From Zymoseptoria tritici IPO323 (Eukaryota; Ascomycota; Dothideomycetes; Mycosphaerellales; Mycosphaerellaceae): DNA of 64,000 bases. The notes under the pieces are model-generated. The model did no database searches. It was given only the letters and a program-made list of their open reading frames with translations, and was not told the DNA's origin. The position numbers were made by a program, and so were the translations under genes. This document shows, piece by piece, positions 53,657 through 64,000 of the stretch; positions within the stretch are counted from its first letter, which is position 1, and each line of letters starts with the position of its first letter. The stretch is from NCBI RefSeq assembly GCF_000219625.1, contig NC_018215.1, positions 1,302,001-1,366,000 of the forward strand. The letters run 5' to 3'.

Positions 53657-55474
53657 ATGCCGTTTCGACCCGAACACTCGTTATTACGAGTCGAGGTGCC
53701 GGCGTTGCACACCATCGACACACGCTCGGTCGAGAACCTCTTTGGCATGGTGCGTACTCTAACCTACCGCGGCGCATATTGCGATCAATGCAACATATAC
53801 ACTGACATCGCAATGCAGTGGTCGCTCTTCTCCAAAACATCACACGCCATGGAAGACGGCAAGCGTCTCGAAAATCTCAGCTGGCGACTCTGGAATCGCG
53901 AAACGTTCTGCTGCGCGCCCGCATCGACATCCTCCGCCCCTCACGCCGCACCTTCCTCCTCCTCCTCGATCCGCCGTTCTCTCCCATCCCGAACACGACA
54001 CTCCACACTAGTGGCAACGACGACACGCGGCGAGGAGAATGTTCCCGCGCTATCCTCGAGCCTGGATTCCGCATCGTCGGAAGAGGAATTTGAAACGTCA
54101 TCACCCGTTGCCCCTCGCATCAACCACTCCGCCGACGCCGATATCACCGCCGAATGTGGTCGAAGTCGTGGCAATGAGAAACACATTACTCCGATAGACC
54201 TCGAAAAGATTGTCATCTCAATCAAGGAGACAAAACAACTGGAGCCGATCGAGCTACCAATGCCTCCGTCAATGTCCGCGTCGGAACCAACCACATTCAC
54301 ATCACAACTTCACGAGCCCACGCCGTCACCATCCACCGAATCCACACAAGATCTTACCCCGCAAAACCTGACCTCGTCGCAAGTGCTGGAATCATCTGCT
54401 TCGACCGTCGGTACGCACGGGTCACAGGACTCGGAAGCTTCTCAATCATCACAGGTGGTTGGCTCACAGGAGAGCTCCTCCACTGAGATGAGTTCACATA
54501 GCATCGTTCGAGGATTCACTCCAGGTGGCGCGCCTTCATCATATCGCTCACAGACCACCCTTGCTACGCAACCGACTCCCATCTTGAAGACTTCATCACA
54601 ATATCGGCAACAGCCACCTAAGAGGAAGGGCCCGATGTTCACTATTGGCACTTCTTCTGGTGAGGATGAGAGCTCGTTGGATAGTCACATGCACCGCAGC
54701 AACCTGTCGGAGAGTCTACGACAATCAGGCAGTCTAACCAGCACTGGGAGCAAGAAGAAGGCCTCGTTCAAGGATGAGGTCGCCGTGGCCCGACCTGCAC
54801 AGTACAGCTCGGTATTTGGTTCTGACGATGAGGATGAAGATGGTGTTTCTGAAAGTGCCATTGACGACGACGACGACTCGTCTGACTGGGAGGACTCTGA
54901 CGATGCGCAATCAGGACCGTCATCAGTGAACGGAGAGGGACTCTTCCAACGTGTGGACTCTCGACCGAACCTCACCTCTCGAAGATCACTTCTCACCACT
55001 CTCATGCACGAACCCGACCGGGCAAGAGCACTCGCCAACGCCGCGTCTCGATCGACCCCTGCTCTTCGACGATCACGAACATCCACTCCGAATGGTCCCT
55101 CCGTCGCAACATCACCCGAACCGAGCTCCCACCTGCAAATCCCTGGCCACCAACAAACCCGTCCGCAACCCATCATCATGACCACCTCCAATACCCATCA
55201 ACAAATGGCCCTCTCTCCGAAAACCACCCGCCGGAATATGCTCTCGACCGAATTGACCGAGTCTCTCCGGAAGAATCTCATCTGGGAGCGCCAGCACCGT
55301 AGTACGGGCAACCTCGCCGCGATGAAACGTCGCCATACGTCGAATGATGTGAAGAACCTCAAGCAACATCCCGAGCCTGGCCCCGTACTCAGCCACAAGG
55401 AAGGCGCAACGAAGAAGTTCACCAACGACTACTTCCACGCCGGCCTGGGCGAGTATCACGCAAAGGGGTGGTGA
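53657..55474 (+). CDS. DUF1752 (Mks1 / AreA N-terminus-like) regulatory protein, two exons
   Basis: The DUF1752 motif occurs in the yeast regulator Mks1 and at the N-terminus of AreA-type GATA factors. Start MPFRPEHSLL; exon 1 is 53657-53749 and exon 2 53819-55474, giving 582 residues. The intron (GTGCGT...TGCAG, 69 bp) has no stop and keeps frame, but removing it gives the family sequence DTRSVENLFGM + WSLFSKTSHAMEDGKRLENL + SWRLWNRE. Beyond residue 75 the protein is mostly disordered: Ser/Thr/Gln-rich, with an acidic patch (SDDEDEDG, DDDDDSSDWEDSDD) near 400 and C-terminal conserved-looking pieces NMLSTELTESLRKNLIWER and FTNDYFHAGLGEYHAKGW. Also resembles DUF3295 proteins. No GATA zinc finger is present. 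Probably a nitrogen or stress-signalling regulator; that is inference. Confidence 0.85.
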   Translation: MPFRPEHSLLRVEVPALHTIDTRSVENLFGMVRTLTYRGAYCDQCNIYTDIAMQWSLFSKTSHAMEDGKRLENLSWRLWNRETFCCAPASTSSAPHAAPSSSSSIRRSLPSRTRHSTLVATTTRGEENVPALSSSLDSASSEEEFETSSPVAPRINHSADADITAECGRSRGNEKHITPIDLEKIVISIKETKQLEPIELPMPPSMSASEPTTFTSQLHEPTPSPSTESTQDLTPQNLTSSQVLESSASTVGTHGSQDSEASQSSQVVGSQESSSTEMSSHSIVRGFTPGGAPSSYRSQTTLATQPTPILKTSSQYRQQPPKRKGPMFTIGTSSGEDESSLDSHMHRSNLSESLRQSGSLTSTGSKKKASFKDEVAVARPAQYSSVFGSDDEDEDGVSESAIDDDDDSSDWEDSDDAQSGPSSVNGEGLFQRVDSRPNLTSRRSLLTTLMHEPDRARALANAASRSTPALRRSRTSTPNGPSVATSPEPSSHLQIPGHQQTRPQPIIMTTSNTHQQMALSPKTTRRNMLSTELTESLRKNLIWERQHRSTGNLAAMKRRHTSNDVKNLKQHPEPGPVLSHKEGATKKFTNDYFHAGLGEYHAKGW

Positions 55475-58400
55475 TCGCATCTACAATCTCCGGTGCACAT
55501 CCCACGCCGGAGACTCTTTTGATTTTGAACAGTCCTGCGGTTTAGCGATTTGATTTTTTGAAATTTCTGCGACCTCAGCGAAAAATGGAGAGAGGACTCG
55601 AGGTGTCCCTCAGAGGAGCGACATCAATGCGCTGCCTTTTATTGCTTTTACTTTTACTTCCAATGATACCAGCATCGGCACAGATTTTACATATGCGAAT
55701 TCTCTGGAGAAGGCAGAGATGGAAGGCAACGCCGCGGAAAAGTCTGGTGCTTTCCGCGATGGCGATGGCAGATGGAGATCGGGTCGCGAAACGGGTGTAA
55801 TACCATCATCGATATGGGTGTACCATTACTGCTGCTGCTGGCTATGGATGGGAAGAGAGCATGGCGAATGCACCTCCTGGATGTCAGATAGGGCAGAATG
55901 GAAGTGGGTAGATGTATCCCGCGGGATGGAAATACGGTCCAGCGACCTGTAATGCACACACACAGATTCACATCTGACATTCAACCACCTCCTGTCTACT
56001 GTCTATGGCGTGCGACTACTGAGCTCGAAGCTTACAACAACGATGATCAGGCAGCAACACCTCTCACGCGCATATGTTATCAGATGGACAATGCATGCAC
56101 GATGCAGGATGAGCAAGAAGTCATCTGAAAGGTACAAAGCAGGACGCGCGCATGTATCATCAGCGTCAACAACAAAAAAGCTTGTGCTACAGGTACAAGT
56201 ACACCTCATCAGGATATCCGTGAGGGAGTAGTGAGATTGAACATGTGACGACGCTCGCTGCACAGCACAGCACTGGACTTCATCCGCTGACCGCTCTTCC
56301 GGGATGAGAACTGTAATGCTTAGAACATGCAGGATGGTGCAGGATATCTGCATGGAGTGTGGCGGTTGAGAAGCAAGAACCAGGCGGGCGGCTTGCAGGG
56401 TGCATACATCCATCTACAGAGTGCAGACTCTCTTGCAGCTGTACATGTATACATCTCAAAAGTCGTCGCGTCGTCCTACTGCAGTGTGTATTCGGAGGTG
56501 TACGAGAAGCTTTTCGTCTGGCTGCAGGCTCAACTGCCGCGCGACGCGACCGGCTGGAACTTTAGATCTACGTGATGGAATCCTCCACCTGTTCTTCTCC
56601 ACTTCTTCCTTCGTTCTACGCAACGCGATTCTGCTCTCCTACTTCCGTACGAGGTTGACACCACAAGTTCGAATGTCCAACTGCCCGGCCAACCGACGTT
56701 CAGCTGATAAGACCGAGAACGTTGCGCTCGCCCCCGCGGTTCAGAGCCGAGCATCAAAAGCGGGACCCGCTTCTTCAAGCCTTCGACCGAGAGAAGTCAG
56801 AAACATCATGGCGGTGGTTCGTCCGACTTCACCCGATCAGGGATCCAGAATTTGGAGGAGGGCGCGAGTGATCGACCGAGCTACAACTGGTGGCAGAAAC
56901 TCTCTCCCCGCGTCGTGAGTTGCTTGATTTCCGGGTCGGCGTTTTGGTCTCTGTCTCTTCGATCACATGCCCGGGGTTTCATACCGCGGTGATCATCAGC
57001 AGCTCTGGAACGTCGGCGCGGTGGTGGTGAGGCGCTGGCTTCTTCGAGGTCGACGATCAGACGGAAGGACTTCCGCATCGACCATTCGATCCCTCATCGA
57101 CTCTGGAGATGCGAGATCTTGGGGCTTGCTCGACGGAATGCGTTTCTCCAGATTCCCATGCCTTTATCTGCGGCGATGGTCGACTCGCATTCGCCAGAAA
57201 TCTGGGGGTGTATTCACTGCTTTGGGCATGGTGCAGGTGTCATTAGACTTTGCAGAAGGTGAGTGAATGTCTTGGACCGAACCCTTGGTCGTCGGTGGAC
57301 TTCTTGAATGTCTTGGACATCACGGTGGTGGCACCACCCTGCTCGCGAGGGCCTCTAGGGTTCATCTTCGTCGCTTGGCTTTTCCTAGACAGCAGTGTCT
57401 CGCTTGATGGGCTATCTCGGTCAATGGAAGTGAGTTGTAGAGACGGCACAGTCGAAAGATACGATGCCGTGGAAGCATTCCGAAGACTTGAGAGAGCGGA
57501 AGTCACTCACACGCCTCACATCGATTCGTCAGGAGTCATTCCTCCCGGATTCTTCTTGAGGGTTCTTTGCTTCTGCCTTCAGCTCTCGCTGGTCTTCAGA
57601 GGCGCATATAACATGACCGAGAACGAGCAACGCGAAGTCGATTCTTCCACGTGCTGATGGGCGCTTTCAACATGAGCCGCAAATACGGTGCGACCTCCAT
57701 CTCCTTGACGGCAACTCCAAAAGCTTCCAACCACTTGATCGACAGCACCAAGCTCCAACAACATCCACGATATCTGCGAGATCCCGATCCTGGGGAACCG
57801 CGCCATTCGAGACGCTAATTCCTAGGACCAAGATCATCCGTCGGCTATATGGAGTAATGCCTATAGGCCGCCAGCCAACAACACCTGCTGACTTCAACTA
57901 CGATGTCTACGTCACTTGGTTGCGAGGACAGTCAATCAGGTGCTTCAATGCGGCAACTCCGCTGTGGTTGTTTTCGAACATTTGCCATTGGCGTCATCGG
58001 TTCAGAGCGATTACCGCTTTTGGAAGGCAAGACGAAACGACGGCAGATGTTCATGCACGTAGCCGAGAAGGACTGAACGTGGAACAGTTCGAAGTCAACT
58101 TGGACGTCATCCTCGTCGGAAGAGGTGTCCGGCGTTTCATGCTCAACTCGGCCACATGGAAGAGTCGTCTCTGCCGGCTGTCATGGCTGTTTCGCTTGAA
58201 GTTTGAGATTCGTGGTTGGTTGGCTTGACTCGTCGGGCTGTCACGGCAGCTTGGGAACGTCTTCACTATCGACAATATCGAACATATCAAGCGGATCGGA
58301 GATTCTGCTTCGAATGCAAAGTCAAGATATCGTTGAGCGGTGTTCTACGAAAGCTAATCGCATCGAATAGCATCCTTCACGGGTTCGGTCGTAAGCGAGT

Positions 58401-61292
58401 GTGACAGCTAGCCTTCGATCAGCTCCTACTCGTCAATTTCGAAGACACTCACTGCAACCATGTGACACGAGATCGGAGATCCAAATGAGGACCACGCTAC
58501 GCAAACCCGTTTCGTCCCTGCCAGCTGCCTCAGATCGTGTCAAAGCCGGCATCTTGATCCTGGTTGACATAGATGACACGAAATGGAGCAACGATGGAGC
58601 CAGCAAGTCCACGCATTTGGGGCAACGAGCTTGTTCTGACGGTAGTCACGGAAATTCCAGAACCGTGCCGGACACGACACGCCCGATTCGACGACTCCGG
58701 GCCTCCGGTCGGCGGGCCTCCGGTCGGCGATTGAGTTTGATGAGTTCATCTCTGCCATGATACGACGACTCTGTCAAAACATCGTGCATGGGGTGTGAGA
58801 GAGCTTCGAATCTCATGTGTCGTCCGAAGATCTGCTCAAAAAGTTCACAGTAGAGAGCCGCTGCATCTTCCAAGTACAGCCTCTGCTCATCGCCTTCTCC
58901 CTTGCAGCCTCAGCCTCAACACCCCGTACCGTCGGTGGAGTCTCTTGAACCATTCCGGTCTGCTAACGGCCAGGATCACAAGGGTCCAATATTGCTCGTG
59001 ATCTCTCCGCCTCTCCGCAACACTCCTGCTCATCAGCTATTTTACACAGCTTTTGCCTGCACAGCTGTTCCTGGGTGTTTGCGATCCTCTCGGACGTCGC
59101 ATCTTGTGCCCACGCCGCACCGGCACTTCATCAAATCTTACCAGGCCATCGCTGGCGGCAATTTCGCCATGCCACCATTCATCCCAGCCCTCGTGGTCTC
59201 AAGGATCCCTCCCCAGTCTGTCCCAACTTTCCAGACCGTAGCCGCGGCCCGAGTATCCCCCGCAAGACGAACAGATGACCGGTTCAATTCCCCATGCTCC
59301 CGGAATCTCAGATGATCGAGGACGGCGCACTTTCTTCGGAGTCACTGTCGAAAGGGTCCATATCCAGTGAACTGCCCGGCCAGTGGTGAAGGTGAGTGTT
59401 GGGGAATACGCCAGGAGGCGTTGACTGTCAACTCGGTCTTTGAGCAGAGCTCTTTAGACAAAGATCGCGTCTCAGGCCGACCAAGACATCAGTCCTACCT
59501 TGCAGCGCCGATGAGTCCTGCGAACCTTGTCTGTGAACTCCAATGCTCCCGTTCGATGCAAGCACACAGCCACTGCACGTTTACAAGGAGGTTCGGACTT
59601 GTCTGGGCCCGCTCAACGTAGGAGCAGGCACCTTGGTCAACCTGCGGTTGCATTCACAGAACTTCTCCGACCGACAGGAACGCTCGAGTCTTCACTTCGA
59701 GATGTAGGGCAGGATTGCTACGGTAGCGGGAGGCATCCTGCCATGAATTGTTTCCAAGGAAAGTTCTCTTTGCCCAAAGTGATCATGTCAACTAAGTGTA
59801 TCATGAGTTGGTCCGGCGAAGTTCTCGTCAACATGGTCAAGCTTGATACCGCGCAGCACAAGCGGTATGGAGTCGACCTGTGGAAGTGATTGAGTCCGTC
59901 TTGCAGAGGCATGTAGCAAAGGAGTGCGTTCTTCTCTTCTCTTCTCTTCGTCACCCAGTCGAGTCGTTGCAATCTGGACGCATTCGTTTTCGATGCAAGC
60001 CTGCTTCACTCTTGAATACCTCCAAACGTCGCTCTTCGAACCATGTCGAGTTGTGTTTGAGGCTTAGAAATTGCTGAACACTGGCCATCCGTAGACGAGG
60101 AGACAAGGGCGAATGAGCGAGGGCACGGCATGTTGCCCATGAGCATCTCGCCGTGTTGTCCCGACCGGTCGCGTCCCAGCCATGCTTCTCGGGCGATGCT
60201 AGTGGGGCTGTGAAGTCGTGAATTGGGCATGTGACTGTGTAGAGGTACGTACCAAAGTACACATTCATGTCCTCTTTAGTCTTACTGCGCCACAGCGCCA
60301 GCCGGACATTCCCCGACGCACACACGAAGCGACTCCCCTCCCGTCCCGTCATGATGGAGTTGATCAACTGACCTGTAGAATCCAAGTGTAAGCGGCCTCT
60401 TGATTGTCTGCGTGACTTGTCCAATTCTTCTGGCCAAGATGAGGGGAAGACAGGGATCGGTGGTCCAGGTACGCAGTGTCGATGGAGATCGAATGCTTAG
60501 GGACTGCATTGTTTGTCTGCATGTCTGAAGAACGAGTGTTTTCCGGGAAGTGGGAAGCATACCCCGAGAAGTCCCATGCTTCTTCCAACTGGGCGAATCC
60601 GCGCTTCGCTGTAACTCTCGATGAAATATTCCGATTGTTCCAGCATCGATGCGATGCACTTCCAAGCAGCGGAATCTTCCTCTCTTCGAAGCTGTGGCTG
60701 TGCATGTCGGCAACCCGCGTCCATCGAGAAGAGGCAAGCCGGTCGGCGACTGACGGGCCTGGGAGCAGCAAGGATGTCGCTCCTCTGCATCGGTTCGAAG
60801 GCTTGTTTTGAGACGATGATGTCGTGCAGGAGGTTTGAAGCTACCTTATGGAGAGAACTCCGCGAGATGACGATGCTGTTGACTCAACGAAGCATTCTTT
60901 CGCATCACGTGCATGGGCAGAATTGCTGCTTTCGGACGACTATGCCGATGACGTTGTCTGCGATGTCGATGAGGACATACTGCAGACAAGACGAGATGTT
61001 CGAGTAGTGATCCGCGTAACGAGACTCACTCGATTGGACCGAGAAGCTGACAAGCAGAAACGAAATTGCCCAGGACCAATGCCTGATGAGCAGCGCATAC
61101 AAAGGTGTAATGCTATATGTATACGTTACTCTGGTCGATGTATGGTAACACTCATAATCATCGCCCAGTCGGGTGATATCGTCTTCCATGGTCTGGAACG
61201 AAAAGAATGATACAGCAGTAGGATCGAGGTCCAATTGTACGTCTGTACTCGATTGGCCGGTACAGGAAAACGGAGCAGGCCCTTCCATCTCA
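55475..61292. other. Gene-poor region between DUF1752 and MFS genes
   Basis: 5.8 kb with no gene I can support. Composition is normal and CpA is not depleted. Many open frames of 60-170 codons occur on both strands with no domain. The region 57,250-58,230 (+) has a few longer stretches that vaguely recall fungal HET-type proteins but is broken and was not accepted. A 14-bp direct repeat (GGCCTCCGGTCGGC) lies near 58,700-58,728. Confidence 0.45.
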
Positions 61293-63309
61293 TCACCCGA
61301 CCTTCGCTTTTTCGGTGACCTCCTGCGCTTGATTGTATTCGTCGCTCTCCTCATCCAACGAAATCGCAGCGGCGACCTTTGTTTTTGTGTCGAGCTAGAC
61401 TTCGGTCAGCATGCGCGGATGCAGAAGAAATGGAAGGCGAGTCACATACCCATTGAACAGAGAAGCCACTCGCGACGAAGAAGGCACAGGCAATAATCAT
61501 CGCGATGGAGCCCTTTTGCCAGTATGGCACGTCGGTGGCCGGGTACATTACGATACCCCAGAAGGTATACAGCAGGAGTCCACCCATGGACATGGCGTAG
61601 AGGATGACGGAGCGAACGGCATCATCGCCAGCGCGCTGGCAGATGGTGCTTGCCCAGCCGTACATAGTCGGATTGACCATATAGGACGTGCCGCTAAGGT
61701 AGAAGGCGGTCATGACACCGGCGTCAGACATGTTGCGTTGGAGGAGGATGACGGCAACGACGAATTGCAGGGCAGCAGAGAGTATTACGATGGGGATGCG
61801 TTTGTTCGTGGAGTCGATAAACCAGCCGGCGAGGATCTGCGAGACGATGGCCACGCCTTGTATGCCAAGGGGATAGCTGTTGATTGCGGTCTGGTTGAAG
61901 CGTGACTTGTTGTATTTCAGCCAGAGGAGGTAGAGGCCTTGGAAAGCGAACGCTTCGAGCATGGATGCGAAGATTGACAAGCCGACGAGAAGGTAGATGT
62001 GAGGTTGTTTGAGGACTCGGCCGAGGAGGGAACGCCACTCGATCTTGTGCGTATCTTTCTTCTTCGGTGGCAGTCGTCCAATGGCGAATTTAATTTCGTC
62101 GTCGGAGAAGTATGTTACCGTCGTTGTCTCAGGTAAGTCGGGAAAGAAAAGCTGATTGATGTTAGATCTCGCTAAGAGATGAAGACGAGGTTCTACTCAC
62201 GAATCCGAAAACAGCGACCGGCATGGCCATCAAACCATCTAGCGAAGTCGTCAGCAGTCATACCATCTCTTTGCAGGACTCACTCGGATCTCGACTCACT
62301 GATGATGAATACCCATTGCCATCCTTTCAGACCAGCGTTCGAGTGAAGAGACTTGTTCATAGCAGTCATCATGATTCCAGCAAACATACTACCGATCTGT
62401 CCAACGGCCGTGAAGATGGCCGCGCGTTTGGCGATCTCGGAAGGTTTGCTGTCGAATATCAATTCCCAGGGCTCTTTTCGAGAGGAGAAGAAGTCAAACT
62501 TACTACCATGAGCCCATAACATACATCGAGCCGCTGTACACCACGGCTTCACTTGCGCCTTGAAGGAACCGAACGGCGCACAGTTGCGAGTATGTCTTGC
62601 ATGCTGCCGAACACATCGTAATGCCCGACCAAAGGACCAGATTCAGTGGCAGCCATATCCGCATCGGGACCTTTTGGATGATCAAGCTATGAGGAATCTG
62701 GGCGACAACAGATCTGATTCGAAGTTTGTGTCAATTCTCTCCTCTTCTGAATGAAAGCGATCTTCCACATACCCTGCCGTAAACATGGAGAGCAGAATGC
62801 TGTACTGGTTCTTCTCCAGGTTGAGATCTTCTTTCATGCCAGACACCTGTTCTTCCGATCAGAAGATCTTCCTTGACAGGTAGCGTTCTCCATCTCTCAC
62901 ATATGCATTGGGAAAAGCCGCTCGATCGAGGTAGTTGAAAAAGTAACAGAGACAGCAATAGACCTGGCAGCGGACGTCAGACCGAAAACTTCACCGCCTG
63001 GAGTGTCATGGTTTTCTGACCATGATGAACAGGTCTATTCAAATCGTTAGTCGGATCCAAATATCATGGTTGAAGGGGCCCCGACCATACCCAGCTTGAA
63101 CACAAACTTCCGCTCGAGTTTGTCCATTTTTCGTAATGCTCGCGGCCGGGCACGAATCAAAGAAGCGGCGGCAAAGAAACGCGACACCGTGAAAGGCTGA
63201 AAGAAGGATTAGATAGTTCTCAGAGACACATAGCAAGGAACGTTGACCATCTTATCTGATTCGGCTCCGCGCCTGCCTCCGCTCCCTTTCTGGTATTTGC
63301 CGCCGACAT
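61293..63309 (-). CDS. MFS transporter of the Dal5/allantoate permease (anion:cation symporter) type, multi-exon
   Basis: A plasma-membrane carrier of the ACS family, whose members move small organic anions such as allantoate or nicotinate. The final exon (61293-61394) and the one before it (61450 upward) are clear; others lie up to about 63,300. Readable parts: ALRKMDKLERKF, YFFNYLDRAAFPNAYV, EDLNLEKNQYSILLSMFTAG, IIQKVPMRIWLPLNLVLWSG, AVRFLQGASEAVVYSGSMYV, AAIFTAVGQIGSMFAGIMMT, GWQWVFII, FFPDLPETTTVTYF, QGLYLLWLKYNKSRFNQTAI and FVVAVILLQRNMSDAGVM. The usual cytoplasmic loop DDEIKFAIGRLPPKKK is present. The C-terminus ends EVTEKAKVG. The start is uncertain: ATG at 63309 (MSAANTRKGAEAGAEP) is used, but its exon could not be joined in phase, and ATG 63127 is an alternative. 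Confidence 0.82.
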
Positions 63310-63805
63310 CGAGGCATGTCGTGGGATATAGTGGAAATCTGCTCACTGCAAGGGTTGGGATGATGTGACTGGATGAGACTGCTGGGATGACGGCGGGCGT
63401 GGGATTGCTGGAGGTGGGAAAAAGTGTACTTAGTCAGCTCCAGCGAATAGTTCTAGAACGCAGTTGTAGGACGGATCCGTGGTCAAACAGAACGACGATG
63501 CACGAGCGCCTGCGAACGCACGGGTTGGAGTCGCTACTAGATCGGTGCGAGAAGCGAGTAAAGTGGGACGGCATGGCGACCGGGCTTCTTGTCCGAGCAG
63601 CGCCGTTTGAGGCCAAGTGTTGTATGTGCAACGCCCTGTCTCATTGAAGCGGATCATCGTCAACCACCATGATGGACATCGACAGTCGCATGCTCGGCCC
63701 GATGGTGTCCAACCCGCGTGTATCTAGTCTACTACAATGGGCCAGGGCCCTCTCATAATCTTGCATCCAAGTTGTCAACACCCACTTCACTCGTCTTCTC
63801 CCACT
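63310..63805. other. Intergenic region
   Basis: 496 bp, the promoter of the MFS gene and the 3' flank of the gene entering from the right. No additional gene is supported. Confidence 0.4.
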
Positions 63806-64000
63806 CTACCACCTCCTCCCGTAAACATCATGTTCGGTGTGCATCCTGGGCGCAGGCTTCTTCGCTGCCGGTTGACGAGGCGCACTCGTACCCCCACCTC
63901 CATACACTCCGGTGTTCTTCACCGGACTGCTCACTCTGTTCGAGTCCAAGAGTCTCTGATCTCCACCAAATCTCTCATGATACCTTCGATCCTCTGCGCT
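63806..64000 (-). CDS. C-terminal end of an unidentified protein, cut by the window edge
   Basis: A minus-strand frame enters from the right edge and stays open for 64 codons to a TAG at 63806-63808. It is hydrophilic, rich in Arg, Gly and Pro (DRRYHERFGGDQRLLDSNRV, then VYGGGGTSAPRQPAAKKPAP, ending EHDVYGRRW). Codon use looks coding. I do not recognise the protein. Confidence 0.45.
   Translation of the reverse strand, partial: SAEDRRYHERFGGDQRLLDSNRVSSPVKNTGVYGGGGTSAPRQPAAKKPAPRMHTEHDVYGRRW

Noticed and set aside
57250..58230. Possible HET-domain-like remnant
   Set aside because: Only vague resemblance in short stretches; no conserved HET motif could be read and the frame is broken.

Overview
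The window reads as nuclear DNA of a filamentous ascomycete, most likely a dothideomycete of the Mycosphaerella group. The evidence is compact genes with short GT-AG introns (about 46-70 bp, a few longer), fungus-specific families (bifunctional ARG5,6, GH64 beta-glucanase, a secreted NTF2-like protein, a DUF1752 regulator, a Dal5-type MFS carrier) and a transposon block carrying the marks of repeat-induced point mutation (RIP). Taxonomy is inference from gene content. Exon structures were worked out by hand from frame continuity, splice signals and family resemblance.

1-30 kb is gene-rich, with mostly housekeeping genes. In order: REI1 (60S ribosome maturation, cut by the window edge), a Saf4/YJU2B-type splicing factor, a GH64 beta-1,3-glucanase, an aldehyde dehydrogenase, a plant-type asparaginase-like Ntn hydrolase, a RING-H2 E3 ligase, the tRNA 2'-O-methyltransferase TRM7, a small secreted NTF2-like protein, an FAD monooxygenase divergent from a P450 followed by an SDR, a possible small membrane protein, the mitochondrial Mg2+ channel MRS2, the arginine-pathway enzyme ARG5,6, a DEAD-box helicase with an RGG-rich tail, and an intracellular-looking GH18 glycosidase ending in a UBA domain.

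30-34.9 kb is gene-poor. From 34,893 to 52,209 lies a nested set of mobile elements. The outer one is a PIF/Harbinger-type DNA transposon (12-bp core inverted repeats, TAA target duplication, HARBI1-like DDE transposase, second ORF split in two). Into it went a Ty3/Gypsy chromovirus ('A', 275-bp LTRs, TCTTA duplication). Element A was hit twice: by a second chromovirus ('B', 329-bp LTRs, CCAGC duplication) 8 bp from the outer end of its 5' LTR, and by an 826-bp A-tailed retroposon ('C', 14-bp duplication) inside its integrase. Harbinger, A and B are full of TAG/TAA stops and their LTR pairs differ only by transitions. C is rich in CpA and keeps a long open frame, so it looks younger than the RIP. 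Element B also holds a decayed, apparently spliced, Cys-rich ORF on the strand opposite gag-pol. Both chromoviruses have a 10-nt match between their LTR and the sequence just inside it, as expected for Tf1/sushi-type self-priming.

52-64 kb returns to ordinary sequence: a DUF1752 (Mks1/AreA-N-terminus-like) regulator, a 5.8-kb stretch where no gene could be recognised, a Dal5-like MFS transporter and the 3' end of an unidentified gene. Apart from the FAD monooxygenase/P450/SDR trio, neighbouring genes show no obvious shared pathway.
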